64,000 nt of DNA from AAA164-E04 sp014239995. Lineage in GTDB: Bacteria; Verrucomicrobiota; Verrucomicrobiia; Limisphaerales; AAA164-E04. Numbering within the stretch: the stretch's first letter is position 1; each line of letters opens with the position of its first letter. The stretch is from the NCBI GenBank assembly GCA_029247315.1, contig JAQWLM010000069.1:6217-70216 (forward strand). The letters are read 5' to 3'. Both the position numbers and the translations under genes were made by a program. The notes under the pieces were generated by a model that ran no database searches, was not told the DNA's origin, and saw nothing but the letters and a program-made list of their open reading frames with translations. Positions 8,946-18,196 of this stretch are shown here, piece after piece.

Positions 8946-9809
8946 TCAGGGATGCCTCGTGGACCTTTCCTGCATCCAGGCGATGTCGCGGTTGTTGGGA
9001 GAGGGACGGTTGTATGGAGTGATTTTTCCCTTGGCAAAGGATTCCACCGTCCTCGCATCCTGCCATTTTTTAATCTCTGAATGGCCGTCGGCAAAGGAAA
9101 AACCTCCCGCACTTCCATGGTAGCTTGCAGGGATATCAACGATGCGATACTCGGTACCATTGCCTGGATATCCCCCCATGTCGACGACAAACATCGCGTC
9201 ATTAATGCTATCCTCCCGTTCGTCCAGAAACACAAAGGTCTGTGATGGACCGGGATCCACAAAATCAGATTCCTTACGATAAATGCGCCAGGGACCTGAG
9301 GCCTCTGACCATCCCATGGCCCTTCCCTCGCCACGGCCGCCTACCCAATTCAGCATGGACATGCTTCTTACGCGGGGTTTCAGAGTACCTTTGACACGAA
9401 CACTGCTTTTGTCACCAGGACATTTGAAAATCGCCTGGCTTCCGCCAAGGTAGGGCCAAAGGATACTTTGACTGAGGTTGACCTCAGGATCCCAGTTCTC
9501 CTGGTTTCCGGAACTGAAATCGAGCCATCCACCAACCCACTGATAGGGGCCATGTTTCACATAAGGAAGATCCCCACCACTGTCATCAGAGTAAATTTTC
9601 CAGCCAAGCAACAACTGCTTGTGGTTATTCATGCACATGATGCCCTGTGCCTTGGATTTTGCCTTACCCAATGCAGGCAGTAGCATACTGGCAAGGATCG
9701 CAATGATCGCAATGACCACCAGTAACTCAATCAAGGTAAAGCCCCTGCGGCGGAGCTTGAAGGGTGAGCACTTTCGCTGAACAAACTTCATCGGTTGCAT
9801 GATAGACAT
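8946..9809 (-). CDS. Prepilin-type protein with H-X9-DG motif
   Basis: A class III-like pseudopilin. A basic leader ends in RRRG followed by FTLIELLVVIAIIAILASML, the classic prepilin peptidase site with E5 and a hydrophobic helix. Near the C-terminus the sequence H-G-S-A-G-G-F-S-F-A-D-G fits the H-X9-DG motif seen in the large prepilin-like families of Planctomycetes, Verrucomicrobia and Lentisphaerae. The start is uncertain: ATGs at 9809, 9800 and 9791 are all in frame and none has a clear ribosome binding site. The upstream TTG-initiated extension is unlikely. The exact job (pseudopilus or surface protein) is unknown, and no type II secretion genes adjoin it. Confidence 0.85.
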   Translation of the reverse strand: MSIMQPMKFVQRKCSPFKLRRRGFTLIELLVVIAIIAILASMLLPALGKAKSKAQGIMCMNNHKQLLLGWKIYSDDSGGDLPYVKHGPYQWVGGWLDFSSGNQENWDPEVNLSQSILWPYLGGSQAIFKCPGDKSSVRVKGTLKPRVRSMSMLNWVGGRGEGRAMGWSEASGPWRIYRKESDFVDPGPSQTFVFLDEREDSINDAMFVVDMGGYPGNGTEYRIVDIPASYHGSAGGFSFADGHSEIKKWQDARTVESFAKGKITPYNRPSPNNRDIAWMQERSTRHP

Positions 9810-9987
9810 CAAAAGAATCCAAGAGACCCTGGCATTAATTCCACACATGAGACGCCCCGTCAAGCTCCGGGCAACCCGCCCATGGCGGAGATTCTAAATG
9901 ACGGGACATTTGAGGACCACATCAGCAAGGAGTCTTTTTTCTGAAGCGACGCCATCGCTACAGGGGTTTCAAAAAGGCGGCCGCGTC

Positions 9988-11319
9988 TCAGATCCTGGGA
10001 AGCGAAAGCGGAAGCACCTGGGCTGTGGACCGTGTCTTCATACCCTTTTGCCGCGTATCGACGAAGACATCGTGCGGCCCATGGGTTTGAAAGTCGCAAT
10101 CCAGGAGGGTATACTGGAACTGAACATAACCCGCATGCTCGGCCTTGACATTGGCAACGGGCAGATTCTTGTAGTCCGGCTTTTGCCAATACGCGCATTG
10201 GTTCTTGCGCTGAATGTAACCTGAACATTGGATACCCCCCGGTTCCACAATGTCTTGATGCCGTGATCCGGTACGCGTAATGAAGTCCATGGTCGTCGAT
10301 TCCTCTATTTCAACCAAGGCGTTCTTATGCTGGCACTGGAAACAATAATGCTCCAGTTCCTTTCCCTGGATGACATCCTGAAGCAAACCGCTGATGCGCG
10401 GGTGCGTTTTCCACAGGGGTTTGGGGATATGTTTGAAGTCGCCACCCTCAATATTTTTAATACCACTCAGATTTTTGATGATATTTCCAAACATCGCACC
10501 TTGTTTCCTCTTAAACCTGACCGAACGATGTATCAGCCGGGCAAGCTCTGAATAGGATGCGGGAACTTTCTGCCTCAGGGTTTGTTTGAGATCAATGCCT
10601 TTCACAAATTGTGAACAATAGACGCAGAAGGATCTCCGGAAGGATAACGGAATATAGAATGACTCCAGATGAAAGATGGTAAGCGTGGTATCCAGGTCAG
10701 GCTGTTTCATGATCTGGCCCGGCCATGTTGCATGACACAGGGAACAAAAATATTCATCAACCGCATGAAACTGTTTTCGTCGCGCAAAAAACGGACGGTA
10801 GAGATCTTGGAAATACGCACTTGTCCGGCTGCATTTTTGGGCTTCCTCCAGCAGTCCCTGAGCCAGGAATGTCTCGATCCTAGCCTCCGTGTATGAAGGA
10901 TCATCACAGGGCTCACTTGCATGCTCCTGCAAGACCCTTTCTGCCTCATATAATTGCTGACGGTTTCGCAGCACCTTGGACCAGAGGACACTATTTGAAA
11001 GGCGTTGCGGATTCAACCTGTGGGCTTGTTGAGCACATTGAAAAGCCCTTTCATACTGATGCTCCTCAAAACAGATGCGCGCCAGGTGCCCCCAGGCAAG
11101 ATCATTCTTAGGATTGAGTTCAAGACAACGATGCAAGCATGACTGGGCTTGTTCCATGGAATGTAACCCTTCCCAGGCAAGGCCCCGATAATACGCTGCA
11201 AGTTCTCCTTTACCAAGGGATTCAGAGATGCGACACGATTCCAATAGCGCGGCAAAACGCTCCCGGCACAGGAGCTTATCTGCGTTTTCCACATCTTCTT
11301 TCTCAAAGTATGAGTGCAT
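9988..11319 (-). CDS. TPR protein with CxxC pairs
   Basis: A 443-residue cytoplasmic-looking protein. The N-terminal half has several tetratricopeptide-like repeats (about 40-165; a clear unit is 'A-W-G-H-L-A-R-I-C-F-E-E' near 75-87). The C-terminal half has CxxC pairs at C192/C195, C232/C235 and C326/C329, and further cysteines at 365 and 375. This is the layout of one or two zinc ribbons. No catalytic motif is recognised. The next gene downstream in transcription is the prepilin-like gene; the upstream one is the nucleotidyltransferase-kinase fusion, 76 bases away on the same strand. A role in modifying or handling a sugar or protein substrate is only a guess. Confidence 0.65.
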   Translation of the reverse strand: MHSYFEKEDVENADKLLCRERFAALLESCRISESLGKGELAAYYRGLAWEGLHSMEQAQSCLHRCLELNPKNDLAWGHLARICFEEHQYERAFQCAQQAHRLNPQRLSNSVLWSKVLRNRQQLYEAERVLQEHASEPCDDPSYTEARIETFLAQGLLEEAQKCSRTSAYFQDLYRPFFARRKQFHAVDEYFCSLCHATWPGQIMKQPDLDTTLTIFHLESFYIPLSFRRSFCVYCSQFVKGIDLKQTLRQKVPASYSELARLIHRSVRFKRKQGAMFGNIIKNLSGIKNIEGGDFKHIPKPLWKTHPRISGLLQDVIQGKELEHYCFQCQHKNALVEIEESTTMDFITRTGSRHQDIVEPGGIQCSGYIQRKNQCAYWQKPDYKNLPVANVKAEHAGYVQFQYTLLDCDFQTHGPHDVFVDTRQKGMKTRSTAQVLPLSLPRI

Positions 11320-11395
11320 CGAGTCTGCTCAATTCAAGGTCGTTGCATGCCCGGTCGAGAACGTGGCGCTCCACCTGACATCTTCCTTCGTCTCA

Positions 11396-12541
11396 TCATG
11401 GCCGCCGAACCACCAGTCTTACCGTATCCCTTGGCTGCGTTTCACTCACAATAACCAAGTATCCTCCTCCACCGGCCCCACTCAATTTCCAGCCCAGGGC
11501 TTCCTCTCGATATGGGTGAATGACCGACTCGATCTGGGAATTACACATGCTGGGAAAAAGAGATATCTGCGCCTCAAAAGAACGCCGAACCGCATCTCCC
11601 AACTGACGCGGATCCTTCTCCTGAAGTGATCGCCACACTTCACTGGAAGCATCCGAAAGCTTTTTGACGGCCTCGGTGGTAAAATGAGTATGCTGCATGA
11701 TATCGAACGACTCGGCCCGAGGACCCATGGGTTTGAGAAAAATATGATTCTCAACAAACTGGATCACCGTTTCATCATGCAGGGATTCGATGCGGCATGG
11801 CCAATACTCACCCGAGTAATCCGATTTCGCCAACCCTGCATGGGTAAGCCCGATCGCATCCTGCGAACCAGATATGTATTTGCTGCCGGGTGGATTCTCA
11901 CAACAAAAAAGAATGCGGGCTAATTTCTGGGGATCATCGACGGGAAGAACGGGGCCCCAAAGGTCCATAGCGGTACGCCGTGTGCTCGAAGCCATCCCAC
12001 TGCGCTCATTGAATTCGATGAACGGCTCAAGTGAGATGGTAATCACAGGGCCAGCATGCATTTTGCTGATGAACGGCTGATCAAGCCATCCACCTGCAAG
12101 GTCCAGTCGATAGGGCATCTCGACTCGATTTCTCAATGCGGTGGTGGATCTAGGCTTAAAATGCCGGTGAGGTTCGCGAGCAAGCACGCGATAGGAAACG
12201 TCAAGTGACGCACACAAGGCTCTTTTTTCCGGTATGTCCCCATCCGCGTTGACGATAAACACGTCCGGATGGATGCGCGCCAGGTCCTTTTCAAAATCCA
12301 GCATACCTCTTCCCTCGGAAATGAAAGCCTCATGAACAGACTCGACCGAGCGTATCATGTAGAGACGTTCCTCCTCACTGGTCAAGGGCGGTCTTCCTTT
12401 CAACTCAAAGATGGTGCGGTCCGATCCCACGGCAACCATCAGGTGACCGTGCTTGGCGGCTGCCTGAAAGAAGGCGATGTGGCCGCTGTGCAGCAAATCA
12501 AAACAACCACTGACAAATACGGTTTTTTGGCGGGTGCTCAT
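11396..12541 (-). CDS. Nucleotidyltransferase-GHMP kinase fusion
   Basis: A 381-residue two-domain protein. Residues 1-137 form a cytidylyltransferase-like domain: H18-S-G-H21 is the HxGH nucleotide site, and S132-T-T134 matches the C-terminal STT signature of the TagD/RfaE-II group. Residues 143-381 form a GHMP kinase domain. It has P-Y-R-L-D-L-A-G-G at 143-151 (motif 1), G-S-Q-D with Asp228 where sugar kinases of this fold place a catalytic Asp, and S-G-A-G-G-G-G at 354-360 (motif 3). Together these suggest kinase and nucleotidyl transfer on one sugar or polyol, as in FKP-type fusions, giving an NDP-activated building block. The substrate is unknown. It may supply the glycosylation machinery, but no gene here proves that. 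Confidence 0.75.
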   Translation of the reverse strand: MSTRQKTVFVSGCFDLLHSGHIAFFQAAAKHGHLMVAVGSDRTIFELKGRPPLTSEEERLYMIRSVESVHEAFISEGRGMLDFEKDLARIHPDVFIVNADGDIPEKRALCASLDVSYRVLAREPHRHFKPRSTTALRNRVEMPYRLDLAGGWLDQPFISKMHAGPVITISLEPFIEFNERSGMASSTRRTAMDLWGPVLPVDDPQKLARILFCCENPPGSKYISGSQDAIGLTHAGLAKSDYSGEYWPCRIESLHDETVIQFVENHIFLKPMGPRAESFDIMQHTHFTTEAVKKLSDASSEVWRSLQEKDPRQLGDAVRRSFEAQISLFPSMCNSQIESVIHPYREEALGWKLSGAGGGGYLVIVSETQPRDTVRLVVRRP

Positions 12542-12736
12542 GAATAATCCTTGATCACATGTTCGCTATGGAGGGAATAACACAGTGCTTTCAGTTCAAT
12601 CCTATCATGAGCGCAAGACACAACGACCACATAATTTCAGCCAAGGAAAAAAGGAATCCACCTTGATCCAGGTATGATTGCCAACGTGGCATCCTTCAAA
12701 TCGCAGGTCTTTGGCGTTCTGTGCAGAAGACATCAT

Positions 12737-13804
12737 TCAATGATCGACAGACGCCAATGGCAAGCCCAGCAACCACGTAGCGGTTGATTGGGATTGGCTC
12801 AGGCATGACTGCGTTTGGGAGATCAGATCAGGCAGAACGAACTCAAGAAAAGCAGAACCTTCAAGACCTCTCATTCTCTCCAGCAGTTCCTCTCCAAAGG
12901 TAAACTCGACGCAGATATGAGAATGACACATGGGATTTCCAAAACTTTTTCCCGATGGAATAAGTTCGGAGGAAACAGTCGTTGCCTTGAGACACATGCT
13001 CGTTGCAGTTCCTGGGTAGCGCCTTGGAAACCACGTTGAGACCAAGCCCAGAACCAATTGAAAAAAAATAAACGGATCGAGGTAGACTGGAAGGGCTTTA
13101 TCACCTGTTTCGAGCCGGACATTCACGGAAATTGGCAGCGCCGTGTCAATGAGTCTTGCAGCTTCTCCCAGCAAATCACGCAGATCTGCATACTGCTTAC
13201 GCTTGGGCTCAAGATTGTAGACCCTGGTCATTAATTGAAGAATAAGCAGTGCATCACTCCCAGATTGTAAAACCAGTTTCAGGTTGGTCTGATCTCTTTC
13301 AGACCATTCCCTGTTGTCGCGGTGCATTTCGACTAGACATTCCGACAACCCAACCAATCCCGAAAGCTGGTTGTTTGTATCATGCAGGAACCCTGGTCCG
13401 AGCCAGGATAGGATGGAATGCCAATGTGCAATCAAGCGCATCTTACCCTTGACCCTCTCCTCATCGGGGGCAGGTTCGGCATCCCCAGGAACAGGATCGA
13501 GCAAGCGACTGGACTGGATCGTAGAACCGTCATGAGCCCCAAGAACCCTGAAGAGATACTCAGGTTTCTCCGCCGTTTTACCTGCCTCAAACACCTCCAT
13601 GCTTGTTTCCTCATCATCCCTTGCATCGCACCGGGCAACATGGGAAAAGGTATGGTGAAGCCACTGCTCAAATGGCAAACCCACCCAATCCTTGAGTTCC
13701 TCCGAAAGACTTTCGAGGAGGACTGGCTCCAATGAGGTTATTTCACCTGCATCATTTAATTGCAGGAACCCCAGATGTTGATCTATGATAAATGAGGAAT
13801 TCAT
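12737..13804 (-). CDS. Histidine-kinase-like protein without clear ATP-binding boxes
   Basis: A 355-residue protein with no membrane segments. The segment FLHDTNNQLSGLVGLSECL places His141 in an H-box of the NtrB/FlrB type (H-[DE]-x-N-N-x-L). The stretch before it could be a sensory domain (about 5-100). After it, helices resemble the dimerisation domain. I cannot find the N, G1 or G2 motifs of a normal HATPase domain in the remaining 180 residues. It may be a phosphotransfer or inactive sensor. It lies about 3 kb from the NtrC-type regulator on the opposite strand, so a partnership with it is possible but unproved. Confidence 0.55.
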   Translation of the reverse strand: MNSSFIIDQHLGFLQLNDAGEITSLEPVLLESLSEELKDWVGLPFEQWLHHTFSHVARCDARDDEETSMEVFEAGKTAEKPEYLFRVLGAHDGSTIQSSRLLDPVPGDAEPAPDEERVKGKMRLIAHWHSILSWLGPGFLHDTNNQLSGLVGLSECLVEMHRDNREWSERDQTNLKLVLQSGSDALLILQLMTRVYNLEPKRKQYADLRDLLGEAARLIDTALPISVNVRLETGDKALPVYLDPFIFFQLVLGLVSTWFPRRYPGTATSMCLKATTVSSELIPSGKSFGNPMCHSHICVEFTFGEELLERMRGLEGSAFLEFVLPDLISQTQSCLSQSQSTATWLLGLPLASVDH

Positions 13805-14238
13805 CAGTCACCACGATTCAGCGCTTTAAGGGAATTTTTGTCAAACCGGATCATTCATTAATGATGACCTTACCTGGATCATCAAAAACACAAAGCGAGG
13901 TTGGGCTCGACATGTATAAGGATCCTTGGACATTGGCTGTAAGTATCCCTATGGGCCCCGCAGAGCTCATCCAGGACCATTTGGATCGGAGAAAATGGTC
14001 TTGATCCGAAAAAAGACGCACCTAAGACGATTTGATATGAAATGATTTTAAGCATATTGAAAGCTCAAGTTGTTCCATGAAGTATCCGATTTAACAGAAG
14101 GTCCGTTTGCATGTGCATGGGGATACTGCGGTGGACAGGTTGATCAGGCAGGTCGCTTATTTGGCCGAAAAAGAGCATGATTCACCCTCGCAGAAACACG
14201 ATCGCCAAGGACTGGCGATCGAGAAAGGCGTCGCGAAT
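13805..14238. other. Divergent intergenic region upstream of the regulator operon
   Basis: This region separates the leftward kinase-like gene from the rightward four-gene unit that ends with the sigma-54 activator. An in-frame TTG-led extension (from 14107) of the first + strand gene enters it, but the ATG at 14239 precedes the signal peptide and is preferred. I find no GG-N10-GC sigma-54 element here. Promoters for both directions should lie here but are not identifiable by eye. Confidence 0.4.
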
Positions 14239-14808
14239 ATGGCAAGGAAGCATTGTATCAGAGGTAATTGGAAGCAGATTGGATGGTCCATCATGGGTGT
14301 GGGTATCCTGAGCTGCGGAGCTGGGCATCGCACCCAACATCCGGGCTATCTGCCATTTACCGGACCTGTCAGGGTACGCATGGAATCGCCGAGACAGGCC
14401 ACCGAGGACTTTAAATACCCTACGTCGCCACCCTCCAAAGAGCAGAGCCACTCCCCCATGTCGAAGACCACCACGACCAATAGCATCAAGCAGACAAGCA
14501 TCTCTGTTTCCAGCGGCCAAGACCAGCCACCGTCTGAGGTGTTATCTCCACAGAGCCTGAATCAAAGGACCTATGAATTCTTCCAGGAGGACTGGGCGCC
14601 GGATATCCTTAACGAAAGTTCGGAGAACGACATCGTCAAGCTCGCGACGTTTCTACGTTTTTTTCAAACCACTCAGCCTCAGAATTCCCCTGCAGGAAAC
14701 ACGCCCGCCACCAAGCAAATCCAGAAAACACCTGAATCAACCACGGTCTCAAGGCCGGCATTATCCGATTCAACCGAGGGCACACCACCAACTACTCTCA
14801 AAGAGTGA
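14239..14808 (+). CDS. Ser/Thr/Pro-rich exported protein of unknown function
   Basis: About 189 residues from the ATG at 14239. The N-terminus is basic (MARKHC...), followed by a hydrophobic segment ending G-I-L-S-C, a possible but non-ideal lipoprotein signal. The rest is low-complexity, rich in Ser, Thr, Pro and Gln, with one less repetitive block (about 115-150). No domain is recognised. Its stop overlaps the GTG start of the TPR gene (GTGA), so the two are made together. By position it belongs to the unit ending with the flagellar sigma-54 activator. Confidence 0.5.
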   Translation: MARKHCIRGNWKQIGWSIMGVGILSCGAGHRTQHPGYLPFTGPVRVRMESPRQATEDFKYPTSPPSKEQSHSPMSKTTTTNSIKQTSISVSSGQDQPPSEVLSPQSLNQRTYEFFQEDWAPDILNESSENDIVKLATFLRFFQTTQPQNSPAGNTPATKQIQKTPESTTVSRPALSDSTEGTPPTTLKE

Positions 14809-16202
14809 GCATGGTAAAGTACGTACATGACTTCACCTTGCACAAGGCCCGTAGAGGGCTGGGATGCCTGACTCTCCTGGCGTTCTACGCAGTCTCAGCG
14901 GGATCACTGGGCCACATCACACAGGCTCTCGGTGCGGGGGCTGAACCCATCACCAACCCAGCTGCTTCAAGCAGCGAATCCAAGGGGGACAAACCATCTT
15001 ACGACACCCAGAATCTCCTGCCTCAGCTGCAGAAGCCATATAGTTTATTTGATACAGGCCTGCCCAAGGAATTCCATCTGGACCCCATGTTCCTGGAATT
15101 TCCAGAACTCTTCTCAGCACCTGAAATTGACACTGGCTCGGTGGAGGATTACCGGAACGAAAAACTCGATGAATACCAAAACATGTACGAATCAGGCATC
15201 CTGATGCGAAAAGCTGAAGAATATGAGGGTGCAAGGGATTATTTCATCAAGCTCATATTGGCAAGCCCACCCACTGAATTTCGTAAAAAGTCCCTTTTGC
15301 AACTTGCCTTGATTGCAGAAAAAAGAAACAACCTTCCAAGGGCGCATACCATATACAACCACTTTGATACCCTTTACCCTGATGACAACAATCTGGCACT
15401 CATCTACCTTAAGCAGGGCGAGCTGCTAAGCCAGATGGGGGCCGTGGAATCGGCCCTTCAAAAATACCACTTGGTCATCAGCAAGACCATGAAAATGCAG
15501 GAACTGCAAGGCAGGTATCAGCCGGTGATCCAAAGACTGACAGTCAAGGCAAAGGTGGCAATTGCCGACACCCACTTCAAGCGCGGTGATTACAAACAGG
15601 CGGCACGCCTGTATCGACGCCTGCTTGTTCAAAAACATTCCAATAGCAAACTGGTGGGTATCAATCGCCCTGTCGTACATTACAAGCTTATCCATGCGCA
15701 TTATTTGGATCAAAACCACCTCATGGTGGAAACGGCAAGTGAGGAGTTTCTCAAGAATCACTCGGACCATCCAATGTCCATTGAGGTGCGCTACCTTCTT
15801 GCCAAAACATTCATTAGCAACCAGCGGAATCCAGACGCACTCAAGCATCTGTACGACATATTGAAAGAGCCCGCGCAAATGGACAAGATTTCCCCACAAG
15901 ATCAGGTGCATGTGAAATTGCGCGTGGGCAAGGAAATTGCCCAGCTCATGGCCAATCAGGGAGACTCATTGAGCGCCATTCAGATCCATTTAGGCCTGCT
16001 GCAGCTCGATTTGAAAAAAGAAGACCGAATGGAAACCCTTTATCAGTTGGGCAACCTGCATGAAGAGAGAAAGCAACCTGAGAAAGCACTTGATTTTTAT
16101 CAACAAATTATTGACGTTGTTTCAGATCCAAAAGATAAAGAAACAATAGATTTGATCATCGAGATGGCGCAGTGGCGAGCTGATACGCTGAAACAGCTGT
16201 AG
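14805..16202 (+). CDS. Exported TPR-repeat protein
   Basis: A 465-residue protein with an N-terminal hydrophobic export segment (about residues 19-45) and then a helical-repeat body. TPR-like units appear at about 125-160, 165-200, 245-280 and 420-455 (the last contains 'EKALDFYQQIIDV'). The GTG at 14805 is chosen because it overlaps the preceding stop as GTGA, the same junction type as elsewhere in this window. An ATG two codons later is an alternative. It is a periplasmic or envelope scaffold by its look. Its place upstream of the flagellar regulator suggests, but does not prove, a motility-linked role. Confidence 0.65.
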   Translation: MSMVKYVHDFTLHKARRGLGCLTLLAFYAVSAGSLGHITQALGAGAEPITNPAASSSESKGDKPSYDTQNLLPQLQKPYSLFDTGLPKEFHLDPMFLEFPELFSAPEIDTGSVEDYRNEKLDEYQNMYESGILMRKAEEYEGARDYFIKLILASPPTEFRKKSLLQLALIAEKRNNLPRAHTIYNHFDTLYPDDNNLALIYLKQGELLSQMGAVESALQKYHLVISKTMKMQELQGRYQPVIQRLTVKAKVAIADTHFKRGDYKQAARLYRRLLVQKHSNSKLVGINRPVVHYKLIHAHYLDQNHLMVETASEEFLKNHSDHPMSIEVRYLLAKTFISNQRNPDALKHLYDILKEPAQMDKISPQDQVHVKLRVGKEIAQLMANQGDSLSAIQIHLGLLQLDLKKEDRMETLYQLGNLHEERKQPEKALDFYQQIIDVVSDPKDKETIDLIIEMAQWRADTLKQL

Positions 16203-16276
16203 TAGTTGGGCCACTGACTGACCCGCACTGTTTGCGGCGGTTGTTGTTCAAATCTTGGAACAAAAAACTTGGGCAT

Positions 16277-16705
16277 ATGATTGATTTGGGCAATATCTTG
16301 AGGGACATTCAAACACATAACGACATTTGTCGACAGCTGCTTGAGATTGTCCAACAGGAAAACAGGTGGCTTTCAGGTGATCCCGCAGATGAATCACGGG
16401 AAGCACCGGATCAAACGCTCAAGGCCTCTCTCTCCAAGTCCCTGACTCAAGTAGTGGAGAAAATTCAAGTACACCGAGCTTCCCTGCAGGACGCTGCCGA
16501 GAAGGATCCCGGAGGAAACAGGCATCCAGACATTCAGTCAGCCATTGAAGGAGCGACGGATATGATCATGAAGATCGTTGTCCTCGACCGTGAAAATGAG
16601 AAACTCCTGATGAAGAAAGGCATGGTCCCCAGGGAGAAGATCCCCTCCTCCTACCAATATCGCCCGAGTGAGGCGCTCAGGGCCTATGTAAAAAGCCCCT
16701 CCTGA
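16277..16705 (+). CDS. Small helical protein, possibly chaperone-like
   Basis: 142 residues from the ATG at 16277, predicted mostly helical with heptad-like stretches (about 1-25, 50-75 and 90-115). A segment 'DMIMKIVVLDRENEKLLMKKG' resembles the helical tails of FlgN/FliT-type export chaperones, but the likeness is weak. It ends 14 bases before the sigma-54 activator gene. No ribosome binding site is obvious. It could be a chaperone or a partner of the regulator; function unknown. Confidence 0.55.
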   Translation: MIDLGNILRDIQTHNDICRQLLEIVQQENRWLSGDPADESREAPDQTLKASLSKSLTQVVEKIQVHRASLQDAAEKDPGGNRHPDIQSAIEGATDMIMKIVVLDRENEKLLMKKGMVPREKIPSSYQYRPSEALRAYVKSPS

Positions 16706-16719
16706 GGCATCCCCCCATC

Positions 16720-18192
16720 ATGGCTATCGAAAAGATCATCGTCCTGGACGATCAACCCGTGATCAGGAAACATCTGACCGAAATTTTTCAGAGAAAAAAT
16801 TTACTGGTAGCACAGGCCGACGGTCTGGCCAAAGCCAAGGAGCTTGTGGACAAGGATGATTTCGACCTGATCTGTGCGGATGTTCGACTGCCGGATGGTG
16901 ATGGAAGTGACATGCTGGAATATTGCCAACTGAAATCCACTCCCCCACTGGTCGCCATCATGACGGCCTATGCAAGTGTGGAATCCGCAGTGGAATGCAT
17001 GAAAAAAGGTGCCTTCGATTATATCATCAAGCCCTTTTCCGATGACCAGGTTGATGTGCTCCTGAAAAAAGCGGCTGACTTCCATCAACTCGTCAAGGTC
17101 AACCAACACCTCAACCAAGGCAGCCACAGCGACACAGACCAGGAAATCCTTGGTAATTCGCCGCCCATCCAAAAACTGAACGATCTCATCCGCAAGGTCG
17201 CACGCACACAGGCGACGGTACTCATCCAGGGCGAAAGTGGAACAGGTAAGGAACTGGTCGCCCGATCCATCTTCAGGAACAGCACACGCTCACGCCAACC
17301 CTTTATCACCGTAAACTGCGCAGCCATTCCTGAAAACCTTGTCGAGAGTGAATTCTTCGGACACGAGAAGGGTTCCTTTACGGGAGCCGTTTCTCGACGT
17401 GAAGGACGCTTCGAGCTGGCACACAACGGAACTATCCTGCTGGATGAAATCAGTGAAATCTCCCCCGTGGTTCAATCCAAGCTTCTGCGCGTCCTCCAGG
17501 AACGGGAACTTGAACGGGTGGGCGGCAGCCGAACCATCAAGGTAGATACAAGGGTGATCGCCACGACCAACCGTGATCTCGAACAGAGCGTTGAAAAGAA
17601 AGAGTTCCGCCAGGACTTGTTCTTCCGGCTGAATGTGGTCCCCATTTATGTCCCGACCCTGCGCGAACGTAAGAGTGACATTGCCCTGCTTGCGGAAACA
17701 TTCATGCAACGTTACGCCAAGAAGCATGGCTGCCCCGTCTGCGGGTTTGCAAAGTCCAGCCTGGAAACCTTGGGAAAACACAGCTGGCCTGGAAATATTC
17801 GCGAATTGCAGAACGTTGTTGAACGTGCCGTTATCCTGACGCCAGAGGGAGGATACATCGAGCCCGAGCTGCTCGGGCTGCCGCACAGCCAAGTGCCTTT
17901 GGGTCAGATCCACATTCCATTAACCCGGAAAAGTCAAGCCTCTGAAGTAAGCCCATCGGCAGTGGTGGAAATGCCGATCCGAGGGGATTCCCCCATGGTA
18001 AGTTCGCCCACCGCCTCCACCTTGGACAAAAACGATCAGATCCTCCCTCTGGACGAATTAGAGAAGCAGCACATCCTTTCAACCCTGCAGGCATTTGAGC
18101 AGAATCGAACTCGAACGGCCAAGCATCTGGGGATCAGTATCCGCACCCTTCGCAACAAACTGAACGAATACCAGAAATCAGCGGAGGGCTAG
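16720..18192 (+). CDS. NtrC-family sigma-54-dependent response regulator (FlrC/FleR-type)
   Basis: 490 residues in three domains. The receiver (1-120) has the acid pair D10/D11, phospho-acceptor D54 and K104. The AAA+ domain has Walker A GESGTGKE near 171, the sigma-54-contact loop G-S-F-T-G-A near 218 (Ser in place of the usual Ala of GAFTGA), and 'LLDEISEIS' Walker B near 240. A Fis-type helix-turn-helix is at about 447-487. Such proteins bind upstream of -24/-12 promoters and remodel sigma-54 RNA polymerase. Two such promoters precede the hook-basal body operons here (at 25.6 and 47.7 kb), so it is the likely flagellar class II/III activator. Its stop lies 4 bases from the converging flgL end. 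Confidence 0.9.
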   Translation: MAIEKIIVLDDQPVIRKHLTEIFQRKNLLVAQADGLAKAKELVDKDDFDLICADVRLPDGDGSDMLEYCQLKSTPPLVAIMTAYASVESAVECMKKGAFDYIIKPFSDDQVDVLLKKAADFHQLVKVNQHLNQGSHSDTDQEILGNSPPIQKLNDLIRKVARTQATVLIQGESGTGKELVARSIFRNSTRSRQPFITVNCAAIPENLVESEFFGHEKGSFTGAVSRREGRFELAHNGTILLDEISEISPVVQSKLLRVLQERELERVGGSRTIKVDTRVIATTNRDLEQSVEKKEFRQDLFFRLNVVPIYVPTLRERKSDIALLAETFMQRYAKKHGCPVCGFAKSSLETLGKHSWPGNIRELQNVVERAVILTPEGGYIEPELLGLPHSQVPLGQIHIPLTRKSQASEVSPSAVVEMPIRGDSPMVSSPTASTLDKNDQILPLDELEKQHILSTLQAFEQNRTRTAKHLGISIRTLRNKLNEYQKSAEG

Positions 18193-18196
18193 TCAC

